Assembly: GCA_001805655.1 (NCBI GenBank)
Contig: MHGR01000083.1
Location: forward strand, 1 to 5,317
DNA length: 5,317 bases
Direction of reading: 5' to 3'
DNA from: Omnitrophica WOR_2 bacterium RIFCSPHIGHO2_02_FULL_52_10
Lineage (GTDB): Bacteria > Omnitrophota > Gorgyraeia > Zapsychrales > Zapsychraceae
The notes beneath the pieces were generated by a model, which was not told the origin of the DNA, searched no databases, and worked only from the letters and a program-made list of their open reading frames with translations. A program made the position numbers and the translations under genes. This document shows positions 1 to 3,670 of this stretch, piece after piece (positions within the stretch are counted from its first letter, which is position 1; each line of letters begins with the position of its first letter).

Positions 1-1
1 G

Positions 2-277
2 AAACAGAAAGCCTTCGCGCGATATTTCAACAAGCCGAAAAAAACATACGCGGATCTGGTGGCCGTGCGCAAGATCTTCATCAACACCGGCAGCCTGGAA
101 TACAGCCTTCAGCAAATCCGGGTCCGCATCGACAAATCATTGATGATCCTGCACAACCTAAAGATGAACACCAAATACCGCGAGACCATCCGAAAAGCCG
201 TCCTGCCTTTATTCGAGCAAAGCAGCCGCATCGCTCAACAGTACGGCATCGCTTTCGACGTTACCGATTCCCGCTGA
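2..277 (+). CDS. Probable polyprenyl diphosphate synthase, C-terminal fragment (5' end outside window)
   Basis: The frame is open from the first full codon at position 2, so the gene begins upstream of the window. The internal GTG at 59 is not a credible start because the protein-like sequence continues before it. The visible 91 residues are helical and contain a GSLEYS segment preceded by a Thr-Tyr-x-x-Leu-x-x-Val-Arg stretch. They end in amphipathic helices. This resembles the C-terminal tail of trans-isoprenyl diphosphate synthases (IspA/IspB/HepT-like), where a GALEYA-type motif follows a short loop. Such enzymes condense isopentenyl diphosphate onto an allylic diphosphate to make quinone or cell-wall lipid precursors. 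The catalytic DDxxD motifs would lie upstream and cannot be seen, so chain length cannot be assigned. It converges with hemW, with 5 nt between the stop codons. The family call rests on pattern resemblance only. Confidence 0.6.
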   Translation, partial: KQKAFARYFNKPKKTYADLVAVRKIFINTGSLEYSLQQIRVRIDKSLMILHNLKMNTKYRETIRKAVLPLFEQSSRIAQQYGIAFDVTDSR

Positions 278-282
278 AGAAT

Positions 283-1422
283 TCACACAAGCTGCGCGCA
301 CAGCTCATCCAGAACCATCCGCCCCCTGGCGCTGGCCCGCAGGAAGCTACCGCTTCTGACCAAAAATCCGCTCCGGACAAAATCATCGATTTTTTGCATC
401 TGCGCATCGCTGGGGAAACAGCCGTATCTCCCGGCTAATGCCTCCAGCTCCACTCCAAGGTTCATCCGCAAACCAAACAGCAGACTTTCTTTCATCTGGT
501 CATAGGGGGTCAATGTCTCAGACCCGTCTTGCGCCGGCTTCCCTTGCTCGATACGGGTAAAATATTCCTGGAGCCTGGATACGTTCCAAGAGCGGATCGA
601 ACCCAGGTAAGAATGCGCCCCAACGCCCAGGCCGATATACTGCCCTCCCTGCCAATAGTTTAAATTATGCTCCGCGGCTTTCGACGGCCTGGCAAAATTA
701 CTGACCTCATACTGCGCATAACCGCCATCGCGCAGGATAGCACACGCCCATTGATAATGCCGGGCCTGGCCGCGGCCGTTATTCTGCGCAATGTTGCGCG
801 TGTAAAACCGGCTGTTCTCCTCAACGGATAATGTATAAAGGGAAAAGTGGTCGCTGTGCAGCCTGATCAAGAGGCGCGCGTCTTCTTTGATTTCCCCCCC
901 CGTCTGCCCGGGAAACGAAAGCATCATGTCAATACTGACGTTGGTATACCCGGCATCCCGGATCCTGCGGTACGCGTCCTGCGCGGAGCGTGCGTCATGA
1001 TTCCTTCCTAAATAACGCAAATATTTATCGTTCAGCGTTTGCACGCCCAGGCTGATCCGGTTGACGCCCGCCGCCTTCATCACGGTCAGCTTTTCGGCCG
1101 TCAGGCCTTCCGGGTTCGCCTCCACGGTCCACTCGATGCCCGGACGAAACCTGAAATGTTCACAAATGAGGCCGCACAACCGGCACAGCTGCCCGGCGCT
1201 GAGCAAAGTCGGCGTCCCGCCGCCGACATAGACCGTTTTTATCTCCTCCAAGCGATAAGAGAGCATCTCGCGCGCAAGACAGTCAAGGTAACGGTCGATG
1301 GCGCGCTCCTGGCCGACGGCCACCACGAAAGAACAGTAAAAACATTTTTGCCCGCAAAACGGGATATGCACGTACAGTGTTTTCATTTCTTTAATTTTGC
1401 ATTTAATTACCGGTTTTTTCAT
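283..1422 (-). CDS. hemW: HemW-type radical SAM heme chaperone (coproporphyrinogen oxidase-like)
   Basis: The 379-residue protein is full length for HemW. It has the radical SAM cluster motif CGQKCFYC (residues 23-30, CX3CX2C) within an LYVHIPFC context. The SAM-binding GGGTPT is at 67-72. An EANPE motif and a RISLGVQT motif follow, and the family-typical YEVSNFARP, HNLNYW and GLGVGAHSY segments lie in the C-terminal half. These separate it from oxygen-independent coproporphyrinogen oxidase HemN, which is longer and has extra N-terminal determinants. Characterised HemW proteins bind heme and deliver it to apo-haemoproteins such as respiratory enzymes; they do not oxidise coproporphyrinogen. 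The start is uncertain. The ATG at 1422 gives a basic 12-residue extension. The ATG at 1386 gives MKTLYVHIPFC, the usual family beginning (367 residues). Neither has a strong Shine-Dalgarno. The gene reads away from the micro-gene at 1652 and overlaps nothing real. Confidence 0.93.
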   Translation of the reverse strand: MKKPVIKCKIKEMKTLYVHIPFCGQKCFYCSFVVAVGQERAIDRYLDCLAREMLSYRLEEIKTVYVGGGTPTLLSAGQLCRLCGLICEHFRFRPGIEWTVEANPEGLTAEKLTVMKAAGVNRISLGVQTLNDKYLRYLGRNHDARSAQDAYRRIRDAGYTNVSIDMMLSFPGQTGGEIKEDARLLIRLHSDHFSLYTLSVEENSRFYTRNIAQNNGRGQARHYQWACAILRDGGYAQYEVSNFARPSKAAEHNLNYWQGGQYIGLGVGAHSYLGSIRSWNVSRLQEYFTRIEQGKPAQDGSETLTPYDQMKESLLFGLRMNLGVELEALAGRYGCFPSDAQMQKIDDFVRSGFLVRSGSFLRASARGRMVLDELCAQLV

Positions 1423-1439
1423 GTCCCGGATAACATTTT

Positions 1440-1469
1440 ATTGTACATGATGGCCCCTGGCGGGCGCAA
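1440..1469 (-). promoter_or_regulatory. Candidate promoter for hemW
   Basis: On the minus strand, TACAAT (1440-1445, five of six to the -10 consensus) lies 18 nt downstream of TTGCGC (1464-1469, weak -35). Transcription would begin near 1433. The leader would be about 11 nt to the upstream ATG (1422) or about 47 nt to the family-typical ATG (1386), which mildly favours the shorter protein. This is pattern matching only. Confidence 0.3.
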
Positions 1470-1492
1470 TGAAATTACTCCTTCATCGCCCG
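1461..1492. repeat. Inverted repeat between hemW and the micro-gene
   Basis: CGGGCG plus ATGAA (1461-1466 and 1469-1473, with a 2-nt CA bulge) are complementary to TTCAT plus CGCCCG (1482-1492). The loop is 8 nt. There is no U-run on either side, so it is not a terminator. It lies just upstream of the candidate hemW -10 and overlaps its -35, so an operator role is possible but unproven. Confidence 0.3.
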
Positions 1493-1576
1493 TCGGTATA
1501 AACCGGCCGCAGCAAGGGTGTTTGCGATTTTCGCGTAACTTTTTATTTTATTTTACTGAAAATAAGTGAAATTATT

Positions 1577-1605
1577 TTTGCATTAAAATATCTGTATGCT
1601 ATTAT
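1577..1605 (+). promoter_or_regulatory. Promoter of the 17-residue peptide gene
   Basis: An AT-rich stretch carries TTTGCA (1577-1582), a 17-nt spacer and TATTAT (1600-1605, five of six to the -10 consensus). The -10 is preceded by TGC, which makes it an extended -10. A start near 1612 gives a leader of about 40 nt and a transcript of about 145 nt, ending at the terminator at 1722-1755. Confidence 0.5.
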
Positions 1606-1651
1606 AAAAATAACATCAGCAAGAAATCTCTTAATTAAAAGGAGGATTCAT

Positions 1652-1705
1652 ATGGCAACAAAGAGAAAAAAGGCAACAAAAAGAAAAGCGGCCAAGAGAA
1701 AATAA
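1652..1705 (+). CDS. 17-residue Lys/Arg-rich basic peptide
   Basis: The open frame encodes MATKRKKATKRKAAKRK. A strong Shine-Dalgarno, AAAAGGAGG (1637-1645), ends 6 nt before the ATG, which is as good as any in the window. A plausible promoter precedes it and a strong intrinsic terminator starts 17 nt after the stop, so it forms a complete short transcription unit. Ten of 17 residues are Lys or Arg; the rest are Ala, Thr and the initiator Met. The peptide is three imperfect pentapeptide copies, ATKRK-K-ATKRK-AAKRK. This composition resembles the Lys-rich tails of histone H1-like bacterial proteins and the very small basic ribosomal proteins (such as bTHX), so nucleic-acid binding is a reasonable inference. 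No family is recognised. Most annotation pipelines would discard it on length. The alternative is a leader peptide or an sRNA with a fortuitous frame, but the Shine-Dalgarno spacing argues for translation. Confidence 0.6.
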   Translation: MATKRKKATKRKAAKRK

Positions 1706-1721
1706 CTTTTTGGCAGAAAAT

Positions 1722-1755
1722 AAAAAACCCTCCGGAATGTTCCGGGGGGTTTTTT
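1722..1755. terminator. Bidirectional intrinsic terminator
   Basis: The arms are AAAAAACCCTCCGGA (1722-1736) and TCCGGGGGGTTTTTT (1741-1755), a 15-bp stem with one G-T wobble and the 4-nt loop ATGT. The run of T follows the stem on the + strand and the run of A precedes it, so it works in both directions. It ends the micro-gene from the left and can end the small hypothetical gene (1844-2053) from the right. Confidence 0.92.
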
Positions 1756-1843
1756 ATTTGATCCCCATGCTGATTTTAACCCCGCCCCGCAAAAGCAAGC
1801 CTGACCGCGCCGGGCGTTTATTTCACCTTCTTAAAACTTATTG

Positions 1844-2053
1844 CTAGTGCTTGGATTTATTCTTGAGCTTAAGATATTCCTTGGGCTTGTTATACTTCAG
1901 CCAACCTTCCGCGTACAGCCGCAGCCATTCGTCCGTCGCCCTCTCGATCCCGATGCTGTACCCGGCCTTCTGGCTCTCAATCCACAAATGTTTGTTGATT
2001 TCCTCAATAACCCTTTTATCCTTCAACAGCTCCCTCAACTCATTGATTTTCAT
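1844..2053 (-). CDS. Small hypothetical protein, 69 residues
   Basis: The start is taken at ATG 2053 (MKINELRELL), because AAGGAG (2059-2064) lies 5 nt upstream. A longer frame from 2077 would place that Shine-Dalgarno inside the coding sequence. The protein is soluble, with no signal peptide or membrane segment. An N-terminal charged helix is followed by a Trp/aromatic-rich centre (HLWIESQKAGYSIG at 22-35, then EWLRLYAEGWLKY) and a lysine-rich tail (KLKNKSKH). The spaced W-x(4)-K-A-G and E-W-L-x(3)-Y-x(2)-G-W pattern looks like a conserved small fold, but I cannot name the family. It has its own promoter at 2103-2131 and probably ends at the shared terminator at 1722-1755, so it appears to be monocistronic. 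Confidence 0.75.
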   Translation of the reverse strand: MKINELRELLKDKRVIEEINKHLWIESQKAGYSIGIERATDEWLRLYAEGWLKYNKPKEYLKLKNKSKH

Positions 2054-2058
2054 AAACG

Positions 2059-2064
2059 CTCCTT
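2059..2064 (-). promoter_or_regulatory. Shine-Dalgarno that fixes the start of the 69-residue protein
   Basis: On the minus strand AAGGAG sits 5 nt before the ATG at 2053. It would be coding if translation began at 2077, so the shorter start is preferred. Confidence 0.75.
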
Positions 2065-2099
2065 GAAGAAATTCCATCCGGATCCGCTTTTCTTAATTA

Positions 2100-2131
2100 G
2101 GGATTATAGCCGAAAATCCCGAAATTCATAA
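2100..2131 (-). promoter_or_regulatory. Promoter of the 69-residue protein with a dyad across the -10 box
   Basis: On the minus strand a perfect TATAAT (2103-2108) lies 17 nt downstream of TTATGA (2126-2131, weak -35). The predicted start is near 2096, giving a leader of about 43 nt. The inverted repeat GGGATT/AATCCC (2100-2105 and 2115-2120, 9-nt spacer) spans the -10 box and could be an operator; this last point is inference. Confidence 0.55.
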
Positions 2132-2141
2132 TGAAATCTCA

Positions 2142-2250
2142 AGAAAACTCCTCACCCCGCCTTCGGCGGGGTTCGTCGTATCTTCTTGGCTGCATAGGAA
2201 AGGAGTTTTCTAGCAGCATCCGCTTTTTACTTTCCTATGCTGTAAAAAAC
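2142..2250. repeat. Interlocked inverted-repeat element, possible pseudoknotted RNA
   Basis: Two perfect 10-bp inverted repeats interlock. AGAAAACTCC (2142-2151) pairs with GGAGTTTTCT (2202-2211). GCATAGGAAA (2192-2201) pairs with TTTCCTATGC (2231-2240). The order A-B-A'-B', with B and A' directly abutting, is the topology of an H-type pseudoknot with coaxially stacked stems. A 7-bp GC hairpin, CCCCGCC-TTC-GGCGGGG (2155-2171), sits in the first loop. Competing pairs also exist: CAGCAT/ATGCTG (2214-2219, 2237-2242) and TTTTTAC/GTAAAAA (2224-2230, 2242-2248). It lies between tatC and the promoter of the small hypothetical gene. Which strand is transcribed is not clear; read-through from tatC would produce the minus version. 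It could equally be a dispersed palindromic repeat of the genome. Confidence 0.5.
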
Positions 2251-2290
2251 TGCTCCGTGCGAAACCATCAAACGGGAATTTGGCGCGCAC
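2244..2290 (-). terminator. Possible weak terminator after tatC
   Basis: On the minus strand, just after the tatC stop, GTGCG (2286-2290) pairs with CGCAC (2257-2261). An inner interrupted CCAAA/TTTG-GG stem completes the hairpin. A run of six T follows (2244-2249), but it starts about 7 nt after the stem. The interruptions and the gap make it a poor terminator. Confidence 0.3.
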
Positions 2291-2293
2291 CGC

Positions 2294-3007
2294 CTATCCC
2301 CGATAGGTCAGTTTCGACACGATAATGCCGGCTTCATAGAGCGCCATCAGCGGCGCCGCCATGATGAGCTGCGTCACGCAGTCCGGCGGGGTCAAAAACG
2401 CGCTGACAATCAAGATGATGACAATGGCGTGCCTGCGCTTTTGAACCAGAAATTCCGGAGTGGCTATGCCGAGCTTGGTCAGGAACATCAGAATCAGCGG
2501 CAGTTCAAAAATCACGCCGAACGCCAGGAGCATGGTCACGACAAAGGACATATAGTTCTTGATCGTGATCATCGGCACGATCGACGCGGTGGAAAAACTC
2601 AGCAGGAACCGGACGGAAATCGGGATAAAGACGAAATACGCGAATATCCCTCCGAAGAAAAAGAGGACCAGCGAGCACGGCCCAAAGAAACGTATATATC
2701 TGATCTCGTGCTCTTTCAATCCGCCGGCGACGAAGCGCCACACTTGAAAAAGGATGACTGGCAGGGCCAGAAAAAAGCCTCCCAGAAACGCCAGCATGAC
2801 CCGCGCCGTAAAGGCGTCTCCCGGAGAGGTGAAGACGATCCGGCCCACCGGCTTGATAATTATTTCAAGGGCCTGATCGATAAACAAATAAAAAAAACCG
2901 CCGGCGGCAATCACGGCCAGGACGGATTTGATCAGCCGGCCGCGCAACTCATCGAGATGATCAAAGAAACTGGCCTCTTTAGGCCTTACGCTCATCGTCT
3001 TTGTCAT
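2294..3007 (-). CDS. tatC: Sec-independent protein translocase subunit TatC
   Basis: TatC is the polytopic inner-membrane receptor of the twin-arginine translocase; it recognises RR signal peptides of folded cargo and recruits TatA. From ATG 3007 the protein is 237 residues, usual for the family. It has the N-terminal cytoplasmic motif FFDHLDELRGRL (14-25) and SPGDAF (61-66). Six hydrophobic segments lie near 27-44, 70-91, 110-134, 152-172, 191-207 and 211-230. The membrane acidic residue is in FELP (E168), and the late motif FLTPPD with LYE follows. One variation is VAGGLKEHE (93-101), where most TatC proteins have a Pro in the VAPGL position; the following Glu is kept. Possible starts are ATG 3007 and ATG 2995; a TTG at 3010 is unlikely. 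The start overlaps the end of tatA by 29 nt, with no good Shine-Dalgarno, suggesting translational coupling. Confidence 0.96.
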   Translation of the reverse strand: MTKTMSVRPKEASFFDHLDELRGRLIKSVLAVIAAGGFFYLFIDQALEIIIKPVGRIVFTSPGDAFTARVMLAFLGGFFLALPVILFQVWRFVAGGLKEHEIRYIRFFGPCSLVLFFFGGIFAYFVFIPISVRFLLSFSTASIVPMITIKNYMSFVVTMLLAFGVIFELPLILMFLTKLGIATPEFLVQKRRHAIVIILIVSAFLTPPDCVTQLIMAAPLMALYEAGIIVSKLTYRG

Positions 3008-3170
3008 CAACAGCGTCTTTCACTTCGTCTTGAATCTCTTTGCCGGCTTTCTTGAATTCCCTGATGGCCTTTCCAATCGCCGCAGCGATTTCCGGCAATT
3101 TCTTGGCCCCGAACAGCAGGATGATAACCAGCCCTATGATGATAATCTCCGGCATGCCGATGCGTCCCAT
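2979..3170 (-). CDS. tatA: Sec-independent protein translocase subunit TatA
   Basis: This 63-residue protein has the TatA architecture. A short N-terminus (MGRIGMPE) is followed by one membrane helix (about 7-20, ending LLFGAKKLPE), the invariant Phe-Gly hinge (20-21) and an amphipathic helix (about 24-48). The tail is charged and rich in Asp and Lys. TatA oligomerises with TatC to form the transport pathway for folded proteins. The start is set at ATG 3170 because AAGGAG lies 6 nt upstream. An in-frame TTG at 3188 would swallow that ribosome site. No tatB is visible, so this may be a minimal TatAC system in which TatA does both jobs, unless tatB is elsewhere. tatA and tatC overlap and form one operon with a candidate promoter at 3260-3288. 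Confidence 0.95.
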   Translation of the reverse strand: MGRIGMPEIIIIGLVIILLFGAKKLPEIAAAIGKAIREFKKAGKEIQDEVKDAVDDKDDERKA

Positions 3171-3176
3171 ATCATT

Positions 3177-3182
3177 CTCCTT
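3177..3182 (-). promoter_or_regulatory. Shine-Dalgarno that fixes the tatA start
   Basis: On the minus strand AAGGAG, preceded by a run of A, lies 6 nt before the ATG at 3170. It forms codons 2-4 of the longer TTG-initiated frame from 3188, so that frame is an artefact. Confidence 0.85.
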
Positions 3183-3259
3183 TTTCAAAAAGCCGGATAC
3201 CGAATTGACCCGGCGATTACCCGCTCTTGGCTAAGAAAATATCGCCTCAAAACCGCCTT

Positions 3260-3288
3260 ATTCTATCTTTTATGCCATTACAATACAA
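3260..3288 (-). promoter_or_regulatory. Promoter of the tatAC operon
   Basis: On the minus strand TTGTAT (3283-3288) and TAGAAT (3260-3265, five of six to consensus) are separated by exactly 17 nt. The start would be near 3253, leaving a leader of about 83 nt. That leader contains a 6-bp inverted repeat, GGCGAT/ATCGCC (3241-3246 and 3212-3217), with a long loop. A + strand TACAAT (3279-3284) overlaps this promoter. Confidence 0.5.
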
Positions 3289-3289
3289 G

Positions 3290-3460
3290 AGCAAACCCAA
3301 GTTCCTCCCCCATCCACCGGCAGCTGGCAGAAAAATTTGCCGAGCCCGGACTTTCATGGCATACTTTCCCTAACAGGAGGATAGAGCTGATAGCGCAAGC
3401 ATCTCAAGGCCTATCACCTTATAAGAACGGCGCCCTAACAGTATGGGGTGCCGTTTTTAT
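3290..3460 (+). ncRNA. Candidate non-coding RNA ending in an intrinsic terminator
   Basis: A strong + strand terminator at 3426-3460 has no + strand protein gene upstream of it: tatA and tatC both read the other way. A -10-like TACAAT (3279-3284), with only weak -35 candidates, could start an RNA of about 165 nt. Inside are several pairings. TCCTCC (3303-3308) pairs with GGAGGA (3376-3381). CCGG/CCGG and GGCA/TGCC form a hairpin between about 3318 and 3349. A short hairpin is capped by a GCAA (GNRA) tetraloop near 3383-3395. CATACT (3360-3365) can pair with AGTATG (3440-3445) in the terminator loop. CCCTAACAG occurs twice (3368-3376, 3433-3441). I recognise no known RNA family. Boundaries at the 5' end are a guess. 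Confidence 0.35.
3426..3460 (+). terminator. Intrinsic terminator, + strand
   Basis: AACGGCGCCC (3426-3435) pairs with GGGTGCCGTT (3446-3455), 10 bp with one G-T wobble. The loop is 10 nt and the T-rich run TTTTTAT continues to 3460. There is no comparable T-run on the other strand, so it acts on + strand transcripts. Its tail merges with the left end of the palindrome at 3459. Confidence 0.8.
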
Positions 3461-3519
3461 TAATGAGCGCACAATTTATGGAGCATTTGATGCGACATAA
3501 ATTGTATGCGCGAATTAAT
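3459..3519. repeat. 61-nt palindrome with symmetrical GA/GA internal mismatches
   Basis: The arms fold as ATTAAT-GA-GCGC-ACAATTTATG-GA-GCAT, a 3-nt TTG loop, then ATGC-GA-CATAAATTGT-AT-GCGC-GA-ATTAAT. This gives 24 base pairs interrupted only by two facing GA/GA steps and a 2-nt AT bulge. On the + strand the GA/GA steps are the tandem G-A mismatch arrangement that is stable in RNA and single-stranded DNA. There is no coding evidence: frames crossing it do not resemble a protein and lack ribosome sites. It may be a dispersed palindromic repeat or the structured 3' region of the pgi transcript. Confidence 0.75.
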
Positions 3520-3650
3520 CCTGCGAAGTTCCCAAACGTTCTCCTGCGCGAAAGTGCTTTCGCCTTTCGCTTCGGAGGAACGGTTCTTCGAAGCCTCAAC
3601 ATGAAAATATTGAGGCGAAGAAGACCGTAAGTTTTGGAGCGAAGCAGGAT
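3518..3650. repeat. Composite stem with two side hairpins (three-way junction), downstream of pgi
   Basis: A base stem pairs ATCCTGC (3518-3524) with GCAGGAT (3644-3650). It then has a facing GAA/GAA loop (3525-3527, 3641-3643), and G3528 plus TTCCCAAAC (to 3537) pair with 3631-3640 with one mismatch. Inside are two hairpins. The first joins GTTCTCC and GGAGGAAC (3538-3581, one bulged G) around GCGAAA/TTTCGC. The second joins GGT-CTTC-GAA-GCCTCAA to TTGAGGC-GAA-GAAG-ACC (3582-3626, 10-nt loop), again with a facing GAA/GAA internal loop. It abuts the 61-nt palindrome, so the two may be one element of about 190 nt. It is probably a repeat family member; copies elsewhere in the genome cannot be seen here. 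Confidence 0.65.
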
Positions 3651-3670
3651 GACTTGCGCGGATTGCTATT

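Noticed and set aside
1517..1556. GCGATTTTCGC followed by T-rich sequence as a possible + strand terminator
   Set aside because: The stem is only four base pairs, the T-run is distant and interrupted, and no + strand gene precedes it.
1039..1569. + strand open frame opposite the hemW start
   Set aside because: It is the antisense of the conserved radical SAM core, without a Shine-Dalgarno and with no recognisable motif.
2429..3055. Long + strand open frame opposite tatC and tatA
   Set aside because: It is an antisense shadow: highly charged, low-complexity composition, no ribosome site, and tatC/tatA on the other strand are unmistakable.
3171..3188. TTG start for tatA giving six extra residues
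   Set aside because: The AAGGAG ribosome site for ATG 3170 lies within those codons, and TatA proteins normally begin a few residues before the membrane helix.
3342..3355. Minus-strand GAAAGTCCGGGCTC, identical to the core of the conserved 5' region of bacterial RNase P RNA
   Set aside because: A bacterial RNase P RNA needs about 350 nt and a matching 3' conserved region. That would fall inside tatA, and no ACAGAA-type 3' motif is present at a workable distance. Only the short match supports it.
3340..3375. Minus-strand AGGGAA followed by ATGAAAGTCC, reminiscent of the cobalamin riboswitch core
   Set aside because: The downstream B12-box and the CCCGC-CACTG type segments are absent, and the likely tatA promoter lies downstream of this stretch, so it would not be in the tatA leader.
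3459..3650. Integron attC-type recombination site
   Set aside because: The fold is suggestive, but the paired RYYYAAC and GTTRRRY core boxes are not found at the element ends, and there is no cassette array nearby.
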